DNA from: Nocardioides jishulii
GTDB lineage: Bacteria; Actinomycetota; Actinomycetes; Propionibacteriales; Nocardioidaceae
Assembly (NCBI RefSeq): GCF_006007965.1
Contig: NZ_CP040748.1
Location: 2,914,001 to 2,978,000 of the forward strand
DNA: 64,000 nucleotides
Direction of reading: 5' to 3'
Shown here: positions 16,697-24,565 of the stretch, piece after piece
How positions within the stretch are numbered: the first letter of the stretch is position 1
How the letters are laid out: every line of letters begins with the position of its first letter
Notes under the pieces: generated by a model
Seen by the model: only the letters and a program-made list of their open reading frames with translations
Told to the model about the DNA's origin: nothing
The model's database searches: none
Translations under genes and position numbers: made by a program

Positions 16697-17927
16697 ACGC
16701 CTCGTCATCGCCTTCGTCGGCATGACCGTCGCGATGATCGCGATGTACGGGATCCCCCGGGCCTACGTGCTGGCTGACCTGGTCAACGACCAGGAGGAGC
16801 TCAAGGTCGAACGCTCCTCGCTCCTGCTGGCCGCCCTGGTCGACGAGCGCGTCCGGGGCAAGGACGAGGTCGACGAGGCCTTCCTCTCCGACTTCGTGCT
16901 CGAGCGGGGGTCGATCACCTACGTGGCCGCCGACGGCACCGAGGTCCAGGTCGGCGACACCGGGTCTCCGGACGGCAACCTGACCCGTACGCGGGAGCTC
17001 GATGACGGCGGCACCCTCACCCTCACCCGCTCGGAAAAGATCGTGAGCGAACGCATCTCCCAGGCCCTGCTCCCCCTGGTCACCACCGGCCTCGGGCTCA
17101 TGGTCTTCGCCGCGATCGGCGGCTTCTTCATCGCGCGACGCCTGGCCCGCCCCTTCCGCGAGCTGGCCGGGGCAGCCGAGCAGCTCGCCGACGCCAAGTT
17201 CGACGTCGACCTGCCGCGCTACTCGATCCCCGAGGCCGAGGCGATCAGCAGTGCGCTGCGCCTGGCCTCGTCGCAGCTCGACGACCTCCTGCGCATGGAG
17301 CGCGAGTTCGCCGCCAACGCGTCCCACCAGCTGCGTACGCCCATCACGGCGCTGCGCCTCACGCTGGAGGACCTGACGATGTGGCCCGAGACCCCGCCGG
17401 CGGTCGCCGACGAGCTCAACGCCAACATCGGCGAGCTCGACCGGCTCAGTGCGTCGATCAACGAGCTGTTGGAGCTCTCCCGGGGCAAGCGCCTGGGCGA
17501 GGCCGTCGACCTCGACCTCAACCGGCTGGCCAGCGAGTCCGTGCAACGGTGGCGCAGCAAGGTCGAGGAGACCGGTCGGGCGCTCGTGCACTCCCCCACC
17601 GGGCCCGTCCCGGCCCACGTCACGCCCGGACCGGTGCTGCAGATCCTCGACGTGCTGATCGAGAACGCGCTGTGCCACGGCGAGGGTCGCATCACCGTGG
17701 GCGCCCGCCAGCGAGGCCAGTACCTCGACGTGCTGGTGGTCGACGAAGGGCCCACCCGCGTCGACGAAGCGGTCTTCCAACGCGGGACCCGGTCCGACTC
17801 CAGCGACGGCCAAGGGCTCGGCCTGACGATCGCCTCGCAGCTCGCGACCGCTGCGGGAGGACGTCTGAGCGTCGCGGACGCCGAGACCACGACGTTCGTG
17901 CTGTCGCTGCCGGCGCCCCAGCCCTGA
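16689..17927 (+). CDS. Membrane sensor histidine kinase
   Basis: A 412-residue kinase. TM1 is at about 5-28. An extracytoplasmic segment of roughly 85 residues (charged, with DEAFLSDFVLERG) precedes TM2 near 118-142 and a HAMP linker (ARRLARPFRELAGAAEQ). The H-box is FAANASHQLRTPITALRL with the phospho-accepting His. The N-box is LIENALCHGEGRI and the G-box is DGQGLGLTIASQLAT. It pairs with the overlapping response-regulator gene. The sensor domain is small and of no recognised type, so the stimulus is unknown; the cluster context suggests cell-surface or envelope status. Confidence 0.94.
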   Translation: MRERLVIAFVGMTVAMIAMYGIPRAYVLADLVNDQEELKVERSSLLLAALVDERVRGKDEVDEAFLSDFVLERGSITYVAADGTEVQVGDTGSPDGNLTRTRELDDGGTLTLTRSEKIVSERISQALLPLVTTGLGLMVFAAIGGFFIARRLARPFRELAGAAEQLADAKFDVDLPRYSIPEAEAISSALRLASSQLDDLLRMEREFAANASHQLRTPITALRLTLEDLTMWPETPPAVADELNANIGELDRLSASINELLELSRGKRLGEAVDLDLNRLASESVQRWRSKVEETGRALVHSPTGPVPAHVTPGPVLQILDVLIENALCHGEGRITVGARQRGQYLDVLVVDEGPTRVDEAVFQRGTRSDSSDGQGLGLTIASQLATAAGGRLSVADAETTTFVLSLPAPQP

Positions 17928-18068
17928 GCCGAGGCCCGCGAGCGGCCTACCGCGTATTGGTCAACTTGCCCTGACCTTGCTTGAGCCTGTTTGAGATCGA
18001 CCCCTGCCCGGGCAGCCTCCCGGGAAGCGGTGCTGCGGACAGCCCCAGCACCCGGAGGGGGTGGTCTC

Positions 18069-18314
18069 GTGTTTCGAGCACCAGTCGTCGGCGTGCTGAC
18101 CGCCTCCGTCGTCATGGTCGTGTTCCAGTCCGCCCCCGGCGCATCGGGCGAGCAGCGCCCGACGGTCACCTGCATCGACGCCACCGTACGGACCGTGGAC
18201 GCGCGCATCGACCATCTCCGCCACGTCGTCGAGGCCATGCGGCGGGGAGCTGACCCCCGGTCCCTGCCCAAGGCCCCGTCGGACGCGCCGCTGGCCGCGT
18301 GCGGCGTGCGCTGA
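18069..18314 (+). CDS. Small secreted protein after the kinase gene
   Basis: A short protein of 81 residues from GTG 18069. The N-terminus is a probable signal peptide (VVGVLTASVVMVVFQSAPGASG). The mature part is about 55 residues with two Cys (VTCIDATVRTVDARI and LAACGVR) that could form a disulfide. GGAGGGGG lies 7 bp before the start. It follows the kinase by 141 bp and converges on an acetyltransferase gene, ending 6 bp before it. No family is recognised; coding status is moderately supported by the start signals. Confidence 0.5.
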   Translation: MFRAPVVGVLTASVVMVVFQSAPGASGEQRPTVTCIDATVRTVDARIDHLRHVVEAMRRGADPRSLPKAPSDAPLAACGVR

Positions 18315-18320
18315 CCGTTC

Positions 18321-18863
18321 TCAGCGCGGCGGATCGTGCCGTCGGGGTCCGCTCATCGCGAAGAGGAGCGAGTCCCGAGGCACTCCGCGGATGACGAGGT
18401 GGTCGCGAAGGCACTCCTCGTACGCCATCCCCACGCCCCGCAGTACCCGTGCGGAGGCCTCGTTCTCGGGTCGGCAGGTCGCCCACACCCGGTGGAGTCC
18501 GAGCCCTTCCCACCCGAACCGCAGCAGCTCCGCGGCAGCCTCACGGGCGTAGCCCTGTCGCCACTGGTCCGGGTGCAGGACGAAGCCGAGCTCCGCCTCG
18601 CCGGGCAAGTCCCCCAGGTGGAGACCCACGCTGCCGACGGGTTCATCGGTGCCCCTGATGACGATGGCGAGCGCATACGTCGTACGCGGCTCCACGAGGC
18701 AGTCGGCGGCGCACTGGTCCAGGAACCGCTGCGTGTCCTCGCGGGAGTTGGGACCCCACGCCACGTGCTCGACGACGTCGACCCGCGAGGCGAAGGCGTG
18801 CACAGCCTCGAAGTCGCGCGGCTCGTAGTCACGCAGACGCAGGCGCGGGGTGGTCAGGTCCAT
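18321..18863 (-). CDS. GNAT-family N-acetyltransferase (RimJ/RimL type)
   Basis: A 180-residue enzyme with RimJ-like layout: TPRLRLRDYEPRDFEAV at the N-terminus, VGSVGLHLGD (beta strands), then the acetyl-CoA motif region ELGFVLHPDQWRQGYAREAA and NEASARVLRGVGMAYE near the end. It probably acetylates a small molecule or a protein N-terminus using acetyl-CoA. ATG 18863 begins the conserved fold. No clear Shine-Dalgarno sequence precedes it. Confidence 0.85.
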   Translation of the reverse strand: MDLTTPRLRLRDYEPRDFEAVHAFASRVDVVEHVAWGPNSREDTQRFLDQCAADCLVEPRTTYALAIVIRGTDEPVGSVGLHLGDLPGEAELGFVLHPDQWRQGYAREAAAELLRFGWEGLGLHRVWATCRPENEASARVLRGVGMAYEECLRDHLVIRGVPRDSLLFAMSGPRRHDPPR

Positions 18864-18940
18864 CGCGCCATGGTTCCAGACACGCGGCTCCCAGTCGCGT
18901 GCTGGCAGAAATGGGTCCGGCCCCGAGAGGAGGAGGTGCT

Positions 18941-19501
18941 TCAGCGCAGTTCCTCGGTGCAGCTCGCTGTCGATTCTCCGCGCGGACAGACCGCCAACCC
19001 CGCGGCGATGGTCTGGACATGGGCCCTGGAGCGCCTCTCGTAGTGGACCTCGATCGCTGTCCGCGCCGTCTTCTCCGCCCCGACCCACGTGTAGCCGAGC
19101 AGGAGCTCGTACCCCATGCGGCCGGCGTCCGTCATGACGTACCCCTCCGCCGGCGTCGTGTCGCCCAGGTCCGGGTCTGAGGGAGGAAACCCGTCGAGAA
19201 TCTGGACGGCGCCGATCTTCCGGTCCGGGCCGGCGATGAGCGCTCCCTCGTAGCGCAGGGACTCATCCCCGCCGACTGACCGAATCGCAGTGATCGTGAT
19301 GGGGTCGTCGGCGAGGAGACGGACCACGTCGAGGCCTTCGGTGAAGGAGGCGCCGGCGACGCCGGGGCGGACCGCGGCGACGTGGGGCCCGAACACCTTC
19401 AGCGCGTCCCCTTGTGCGGGTGAGCTGTCGCGCCCGGGTGAACAACCGACCGACAGAGCCGCCAGGAGCACCGCGACACCACAGCGGTTTACCCCGCTCA
19501 G
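18941..19501 (-). CDS. Putative lipoprotein of unknown function (possible CTG start)
   Basis: Encodes an exported protein with a lipobox (LSVGC) after a hydrophobic run (VAVLLAALS). The first standard start, GTG at 19471, would leave only about 10 residues before the lipid-modified Cys. Ten codons upstream a CTG at 19501 sits 5 bp after a perfect AAGGAG and would give a normal n-region (SGVNRCG). The mature part of about 165 residues has strands such as RYEGALIAGPDRKIGAVQIL and YELLLGYTWVGAEKTARTAIEVHY, but no recognised domain. The C-terminus contains two Cys (VCPRGESTASC). Confidence 0.6.
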   Translation of the reverse strand: MSGVNRCGVAVLLAALSVGCSPGRDSSPAQGDALKVFGPHVAAVRPGVAGASFTEGLDVVRLLADDPITITAIRSVGGDESLRYEGALIAGPDRKIGAVQILDGFPPSDPDLGDTTPAEGYVMTDAGRMGYELLLGYTWVGAEKTARTAIEVHYERRSRAHVQTIAAGLAVCPRGESTASCTEELR

Positions 19502-19844
19502 GATCGCTCCTTGACACGGTGCGCGTACGAGGGGCAGTCCACGTCACCGCATACCCGTGCGGTCTTGGCGACGTCAGTGTCTACACACATCGATGACGCC
19601 GGCGCGAGCCTAGTGACGGTTGGGCCGTTTGACTACGCGCAAGTACATCGACGTGCCCACACCGTCTCTGACGACACCACGTTCTACGTCGATCTATGAC
19701 CTCGCCCGAAGCCCTCGAATTCCCTGCAGACGCCAAGAGGCCCGGAACCATTCGGTTCCGGGCCTCTTTCGCGTGCTCAGAGATCACTCAGAGTTGTCGC
19801 TCAGTCAGTGAGAATCCGTCACTGACGAAGGAGAACTGACGTCA
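19502..19844. other. Intergenic region with a strong + strand hairpin
   Basis: This 343-bp gap between the lipoprotein gene and the nrdJ stop has no convincing coding sequence. The 63-codon + frame at 19620 lacks a ribosome-binding site. Its main feature is the hairpin at 19735-19768. The rest is slightly less GC-rich than the surroundings and could hide a small RNA. Confidence 0.5.
19735..19768 (+). terminator. 15-bp perfect hairpin with T-run on + strand
   Basis: Arms AAGAGGCCCGGAACC and GGTTCCGGGCCTCTT flank the loop ATTC, followed by TC. The T-run favours + strand termination although no + gene precedes it. It would also stop minus-strand nrdJ transcripts. Confidence 0.75.
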
Positions 19845-22706
19845 TCAGCTGCAGCCCGACGTGCTGCCGCAGCCCTCGCAGACGTAGCAGGAGCCGGCGG
19901 GACGCATCTTCGTGCCGCAGGTCATGCAGAGCGGGGAGTCGACCGCGGTGCCGGTGATCTTCTCCAGGAGCTCGGCGGAGGTGTGCGCCTCGCCGACCAC
20001 GGGCCGGGCCGGGACCTCGCGGGCCTCGGAGCCGTGGGTGTCCTTGGTCTCGACGTCGACCACCTCGGCGTGCTCGGTCTTGAGCGACTCGGCCTCGCTG
20101 AGCTCGACGATCGGCTCGTAGGAGCCGGTCTCGAGGTGGCGCTGACGCTCCTCGGCGGAGTAGATGCCGAGCATCGACCGCTCCTCGAAGTCCATGTAGT
20201 CGAGCGCCAGGCGGCGGAAGATGTAGTCCATGATCGACTGCGCCATCCGCACGTCGGGGTCGTCGGTCAGACCGGCCGGCTCGAAGCGCAGGTTGGTGAA
20301 CTTCGAGACGTAGGTCTCCAGCGGCACGCCGTACTGGAGGCCGATCGAGACGGCGATGGAGAACGCGTCCATCACACCGGCCAGGGTCGAGCCCTGCTTG
20401 CCGAGCTTGAGGAAGACCTCGCCCAGCTCGCCGTCCTCGTGGGCACCGGAGGTCATGTAGCCCTCGGCTCCACCGACGGTGAACGACGTCGTACGCGAGA
20501 CGCGCGACTTCGGCAGGCGCTTGCGGGTCGGGCGGTAGACGATCTTCTCGACGACCTTGGTCTCACCCGCGGCCTCGGCCTTGGCGGCCGCCGCGTCGGC
20601 AGCGTCCTTCTTGGCCTTGCCGCCACCGTCGGCCAGGGGCTGGCCGACCTTGCAGTTGTCGCGGTAGACAGCCGTGGCCTTGAGGCCCAGCTTCCACGAC
20701 TGCATGTAGACGTCCTCGATCTCCTCGACGGTCGCCGTCTCCGGCAGGTTGACCGTCTTCGAGATGGCGCCGGAGAGGAACGGCTGCGTGGCCGCCATCA
20801 TCCGGACGTGACCCATCGGGGCCAGCGAACGGGCGCCCATGGCGGTGTCGAAGATCTCGTAGTGCTCGGTCTTCAGGCCGGGGGCGTCGATGACGTGGCC
20901 GTGCTCGCCGATGTAGGCAACGATCGCCTCGACCTGCTCCGGCTGGTAGCCGAGCTTGCGCAGCGCGCGCGGGATCGTCTGGTTGACGATCTGCATGGAG
21001 CCGCCGCCGACGAGCTTCTTGAACTTCACGAGCGAGAAGTCGGGCTCGATGCCGGTGGTGTCGCAGTCCATCATGAAGCCGATGGTGCCGGTGGGCGCGA
21101 GCACGGAGGCCTGGGCGTTGCGGAAGCCGTTGGACTCACCGAGCTTGATGACGTCGGCCCACGCCTGGGTGGCCAGCTTGTGCACCTGGGCGTCGGCGAC
21201 GTGCAGCGTACGCACTTGGTCGTTGGCCGCCTGGTGCTTGCGCATGACGCGCTTGTGCGCCTCGGCGTTGCGGGCGTAGCCCTTGTAGGGGCCCACGACC
21301 TTGGCGAGCTCGGCCGAGCGCTTGTAGGACTGGCCGGTCATCAGCGAGGTGATGGTGGCGGCCATCGCACGGCCACCCTCGGAGTCGTAGCCCAGGCCCA
21401 TGGCCATGAGCAGGGCGCCGAGGTTGGCGTAGCCGATGCCGAGCTGGCGGTAGTCGACCGTGGTCTGGCCGATCGACTCGGTCGGGAAGTCGGCGAAGCA
21501 GATGGAGATGTCCATCGCCGTGATGATGACCTCGACCGCCTTGGCGAAGAGCTCGCCATCGAACGTCTCGTCGTCCTTGAGGAACTTCAGCAGGTTGAGC
21601 GACGCGAGGTTGCACGAGGAGTTGTCGAGCGACATGTACTCCGAGCAGGGGTTGGACGCGGTGATGCGGCCGGTCTCGGGGTTGGTGTGCCAGTCGTTGA
21701 TCGTGTCGTCGTACTGCAGACCCGGGTCGGCGCACTCCCACGCAGCCGTGGAGATCTTGCGGAAGAGCTCGCGGGCGTCGACGGTCTCGATGACCTCGCC
21801 CGTGTCGCGGGCACGGAGACCGAACTCCTTGCCCTCCTCGACGGCGCGCATGAACTCGTCGCTGACGCGGACCGAGTTGTTGGCGTTCTGGTACTGGACC
21901 GAGGTGATGTCCTTGCCGCCCAGGTCCATGTCGAACCCGGCGTCACGCAGCGCGCGGATCTTGTCCTCCTCGCGCGCCTTCGTCTCGACGAACTCCACGA
22001 TGTCGGGGTGGTCGACGTCGAGGACGACCATCTTGGCCGCACGACGCGTGGCGCCACCGGACTTGATGGTGCCCGCGGAGGCGTCGGCGCCGCGCATGAA
22101 CGAGACGGGGCCAGAGGCGGTGCCGCCGGAGGAGAGGAGTTCCTTCGACGAACGGATGCGGGAGAGGTTGAGGCCGGCGCCGGAGCCGCCCTTGAAGATG
22201 AAGCCCTCTTCCTTGTACCAGTTGAGGATCGAGTCCATGGAGTCGTCGACGCTGAGGATGAAGCAGGCCGAGACCTGCTGCGGCGAGGAGGTGCCGACGT
22301 TGAACCAGACGGGCGAGTTGAAGGAGAAGTACTGGTTGGCCAGCAGCCAGGTGAGCTCCTCCTCGAAGACCTGCGCGTCCTTGTCGGTCGCGAAGTAGCC
22401 GTGCTCGAGGCCGGCGGCGGTGTAGGTCTTCACCACCCGGTCGATCAGCTGCTTGAGGCTCCACTCACGTACGTCGGAGCCCACGGCGCCGCGGAAGTAC
22501 TTGGTGGTGACGATCGTGGAGGCGTTCACGCTCCAGAAGTCGGGGTACTCCACACCGCGCTGCTCGAAGACCGTCTCACCGGTCTTCCAGTTCGTCTGGA
22601 CGACGTCGCGTCGCTCCCAGGTGATCTCGTCGTACGGGTGGACTCCCTCGGTGCTGAAGACGCGCTGCATCTTCAATCCCCCCTTGGTCACCGTCTTCGC
22701 GGGCAT
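19845..22706 (-). CDS. nrdJ: Adenosylcobalamin-dependent (class II) ribonucleotide reductase
   Basis: Reduces ribonucleoside diphosphates to deoxyribonucleotides with an adenosylcobalamin radical and works without oxygen. The protein of 953 residues has NrdJ features: the N-terminal VKTYTAAGLEHGYF region, SACFILSVDDSMDSI (active-site region), GGSGAGLNLSRIRSS, NPCSEYMSLDNSSCNLASLN, LAPTGTIGFMMDCDTTG and a Cys-rich zinc-binding C-terminus (CMTCGTKM, CYVCEGCG). ATG 22706 has GAGGAG at good spacing. It is second in an operon with nrdR 96 bp upstream. No cobalamin riboswitch is visible before it. A very long antisense open frame here is a GC-bias artefact. Confidence 0.97.
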   Translation of the reverse strand: MPAKTVTKGGLKMQRVFSTEGVHPYDEITWERRDVVQTNWKTGETVFEQRGVEYPDFWSVNASTIVTTKYFRGAVGSDVREWSLKQLIDRVVKTYTAAGLEHGYFATDKDAQVFEEELTWLLANQYFSFNSPVWFNVGTSSPQQVSACFILSVDDSMDSILNWYKEEGFIFKGGSGAGLNLSRIRSSKELLSSGGTASGPVSFMRGADASAGTIKSGGATRRAAKMVVLDVDHPDIVEFVETKAREEDKIRALRDAGFDMDLGGKDITSVQYQNANNSVRVSDEFMRAVEEGKEFGLRARDTGEVIETVDARELFRKISTAAWECADPGLQYDDTINDWHTNPETGRITASNPCSEYMSLDNSSCNLASLNLLKFLKDDETFDGELFAKAVEVIITAMDISICFADFPTESIGQTTVDYRQLGIGYANLGALLMAMGLGYDSEGGRAMAATITSLMTGQSYKRSAELAKVVGPYKGYARNAEAHKRVMRKHQAANDQVRTLHVADAQVHKLATQAWADVIKLGESNGFRNAQASVLAPTGTIGFMMDCDTTGIEPDFSLVKFKKLVGGGSMQIVNQTIPRALRKLGYQPEQVEAIVAYIGEHGHVIDAPGLKTEHYEIFDTAMGARSLAPMGHVRMMAATQPFLSGAISKTVNLPETATVEEIEDVYMQSWKLGLKATAVYRDNCKVGQPLADGGGKAKKDAADAAAAKAEAAGETKVVEKIVYRPTRKRLPKSRVSRTTSFTVGGAEGYMTSGAHEDGELGEVFLKLGKQGSTLAGVMDAFSIAVSIGLQYGVPLETYVSKFTNLRFEPAGLTDDPDVRMAQSIMDYIFRRLALDYMDFEERSMLGIYSAEERQRHLETGSYEPIVELSEAESLKTEHAEVVDVETKDTHGSEAREVPARPVVGEAHTSAELLEKITGTAVDSPLCMTCGTKMRPAGSCYVCEGCGSTSGCS

Positions 22707-22801
22707 GAAACTCCTCAGTTCCTCGTTGCTGACAACGTTGTCTGTTCTTGCGTCTGGAGCCCGGCACGCAGCTTCCCCACTGCGTACCGGGCGGTCTGTG
22801 G

Positions 22802-23272
22802 TTATCCGGTGGGGACGACGTCAGCGCTGCGCTCGGCACGCATGACGGCGATCTCCGCCTCGAAGTCAGCCGCGCTCTCGAAGGCGCGGTAGACGGAGGC
22901 GAACCGGAGGTAGGCGACCTCGTCGAGGTCGCGGAGGGGGGCCAGGATTGCCAGGCCCACCTCATGGGCCTGGATCTCGGCAGAACCGGTGGAACGCAGG
23001 GCGATCTCCACCTCCTGGCCCAGGCAGGCCAGCTGGTCCTCGGTGACGGGACGCCCCTTGCACGCCTTGCGCACACCCTGGACCGCCTTGTCGCGGTTGA
23101 AGGGCTCGCTGGCACCCGAACGCTTGAGCACCGTGAGCTGCATGAGCTCAACCGTGCTGAAGCGCTTGCCGCAGTCCGTGCAGGCACGACGACGACGGAT
23201 CTGGCCGCCGTCCTCCGACACCCGTGAGTCGAGGACCCGGGTGTCGCTGTGCCGGCAGTGCGGGCAGTGCAT
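22802..23272 (-). CDS. nrdR: Transcriptional repressor NrdR
   Basis: A 156-residue regulator of ribonucleotide reductase genes. The N-terminal zinc ribbon is [17 protein letters not shown] followed by [13 protein letters not shown]. The ATP-cone (about 48-138) starts [15 protein letters not shown] and ends around [16 protein letters not shown]. It senses ATP/dATP and binds NrdR boxes; tandem boxes lie upstream of this gene itself (23366-23411), implying autoregulation of the nrdR-nrdJ operon. ATG 23272 is preceded by AGAGGG. Confidence 0.97.
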   Translation of the reverse strand: MHCPHCRHSDTRVLDSRVSEDGGQIRRRRACTDCGKRFSTVELMQLTVLKRSGASEPFNRDKAVQGVRKACKGRPVTEDQLACLGQEVEIALRSTGSAEIQAHEVGLAILAPLRDLDEVAYLRFASVYRAFESAADFEAEIAVMRAERSADVVPTG

Positions 23273-23365
23273 GGCGTTCCCTCTCCGTGGTGACGTCCCC
23301 TGTGGATGAAGCCGCTCCAACTGTGGAACAACCGCATCAGGCTGTGCATCCATCATCCACTTCTG

Positions 23366-23411
23366 TGGACTAGATGTGGAAAACCACAACCGTGTAACTA
23401 CTAGATGTTGT
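23366..23411 (-). promoter_or_regulatory. Tandem NrdR boxes upstream of nrdR-nrdJ
   Basis: The 9-mer ACTAGATGT (ACATCTAGT on the coding strand) occurs at 23369-23377 and 23400-23408, exactly 31 bp apart, three helical turns. Each copy is flanked by GTGG/CCAC-like sequence. Paired, phased boxes are typical of NrdR operators. They lie about 100-140 bp before the nrdR ATG. Confidence 0.75.
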
Positions 23412-23554
23412 GGTAACCGTACGCGCCCTCCCCAATAGATGGCAAGCGGAACCGAGGAAGTGGGACGACGAGTTGTGGCGCCCTCGCAGAGCAAGCTCGT
23501 TTGCGCAGGTCACGGCCCCGGAACCCGCCGCGCAGCAGCCAGTCACCTGTCAGA

Positions 23555-23899
23555 ATGGGGCTCGTGGCCCAGGGGAAGCGAGCAGGATCGAGGCGTTCGG
23601 CGCCTGCGTCGCGGACCCCCGACAAGGCCGCTCTCGGGTACGCCGGCGGCATCACCCTGTGCGTCATCGCGTGGGGCTACCTCGTCTACGCCGCCATCGA
23701 GTTCGGATCGAGCGCCCGCAGCGGCAACACCGGCGCCTGGGCCCTGCTAGCCCTCGCCGGCGCCGGAGCGGCGACCTGCCTCTTCGTCGGGTTGATGCTG
23801 GTTGCCCGCCTGGGCGCTGCACTCGGCCTCACGCGCCCCTCCGAGGGCGACGAACCGGCACCGCCACGACCGACCGGCGGCCGACGCGCAGCTCGCTGA
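23555..23899 (+). CDS. Small two-helix membrane protein
   Basis: A 114-residue protein with a basic N-terminus (KRAGSRRSAPASR), TM1 near 31-50 (GGITLCVIAWGYLVYAAIEF) and TM2 near 62-86 (WALLALAGAGAATCLFVGLML). The charged C-terminus is Pro/Arg-rich. It starts at ATG 23555 or GTG 23564. No family recognised. It is divergent from nrdR and converges on the LysM gene. Confidence 0.6.
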   Translation: MGLVAQGKRAGSRRSAPASRTPDKAALGYAGGITLCVIAWGYLVYAAIEFGSSARSGNTGAWALLALAGAGAATCLFVGLMLVARLGAALGLTRPSEGDEPAPPRPTGGRRAAR

Positions 23900-23914
23900 G
23901 CAGGACGGCGTACG

Positions 23915-24256
23915 TCAGCCGGCGACGGGGACGTGGATCTTCTGGCCCAGGGTGACCACGGACGAGTCGAGGTCGTTGAGCTCGCGGATCTCGGTGATCA
24001 TCGAGCGGACCTCGCCGTCCTCGGCGACTTCGGCGGCGATGCCCCACAGGGTGTCGCCCTCGTTGACCACGACCACCTCAGTGGCGCGAGCGGCGCCGGC
24101 CTCCTCGCTCGCCGAGGAGACACCGCTGAGAGCGATGCCGACGACCAGCGCAAGGACCAGGGCGGCCAGCACGACGACGACACGGCCCCGACGGGTCAAC
24201 CGGACCTGACCGAGCGGCGAGGCCGGGATGGTGGCGTGGGTGGCGATGCTGGTCAT
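23915..24256 (-). CDS. Membrane-anchored LysM protein, probable SOS cell-division inhibitor (Rv2719c/ChiZ or YneA analogue)
   Basis: A 113-residue protein. A cytoplasmic N-terminus (about 1-27) precedes one TM helix (RVVVVLAALVLALVVGIALSG without break). The C-terminal LysM peptidoglycan-binding domain comprises VVVNEGDTLWGIAAEVAED, then ITEIRELNDLDSS and LGQKIHVPVAG. In Mycobacterium the LysM protein Rv2719c lies next to lexA and is an SOS-induced suppressor of division. Here the gene is near lexA and preceded by several LexA boxes. ATG 24256 has an excellent AGGAGGTCTCC signal. Confidence 0.85.
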   Translation of the reverse strand: MTSIATHATIPASPLGQVRLTRRGRVVVVLAALVLALVVGIALSGVSSASEEAGAARATEVVVVNEGDTLWGIAAEVAEDGEVRSMITEIRELNDLDSSVVTLGQKIHVPVAG

Positions 24257-24383
24257 GGAGACCTCCTGGGGAAGTGGTGGTCGTGCGTGGTGCGTGCGTC
24301 TCGAGTGAATGTCTATGCGGAGCCGCCGACAGTTTTGGAGAACTGAACCCCTGCACCACCGGCGGATTCGATCAGACGTTCGA

Positions 24384-24399
24384 TCGAGCACATGTTCGA
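24384..24399. promoter_or_regulatory. LexA box (one mismatch)
   Basis: TCGAGCACATGTTCGA differs at one position from TCGAAC-N4-GTTCGA. It is the box closest to the LysM gene, 128 bp from its ATG. Confidence 0.75.
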
Positions 24400-24402
24400 C
24401 GT

Positions 24403-24418
24403 TAGAGCACATGTTCGA
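24403..24418. promoter_or_regulatory. Degenerate LexA half-site/box (two mismatches)
   Basis: TAGAGCACATGTTCGA keeps a perfect right half GTTCGA and the same ACAT spacer as the neighbouring box. It is 19 bp from the box at 24384. It may assist cooperative LexA binding. Confidence 0.45.
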
Positions 24419-24434
24419 ACGAAGCAAGCGTCGT

Positions 24435-24450
24435 TCGAACAAAAGTTCGA
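24435..24450. promoter_or_regulatory. LexA box (perfect consensus)
   Basis: TCGAACAAAAGTTCGA is an exact match to the actinobacterial SOS box. It lies between the divergent LysM and GNAT genes. Confidence 0.92.
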
Positions 24451-24565
24451 TGCGATCCAGAGGGGTCCCGGCATCTACCTGATTCGGCATGCGCAGGAGG
24501 GGCCATCTCCCATGTCACCCTTTTCGGGCATGCACCGGTCGCCACGCACCCCTAGCGTCTGGCGC

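Larger units (their letters stand above)
24257..24565. promoter_or_regulatory. Divergent SOS control region between LysM and GNAT genes
   Basis: This 309-bp intergenic region holds one perfect and two imperfect LexA boxes within 67 bp (24384-24450), annotated separately. The first lies 128 bp upstream of the LysM start and the perfect one 116 bp upstream of the GNAT start, so it can serve both. No additional gene is convincing, although a + frame stays open through the boxes. Confidence 0.8.

Noticed and set aside
22707..22801. Cobalamin riboswitch before nrdJ
   Set aside because: The gap is too short and there is no B12-box sequence; control is better explained by NrdR boxes upstream of nrdR.
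19983..22892. Very long open frame opposite nrdJ
   Set aside because: It is antisense to a clear class II reductase, has low-complexity Arg/Leu/Val/Gly composition, and reflects third-position GC bias.
24392..24565. N-terminal extension of the GNAT protein back to 24392
   Set aside because: It would place coding sequence across the LexA boxes and has no ribosome-binding site or conserved sequence.
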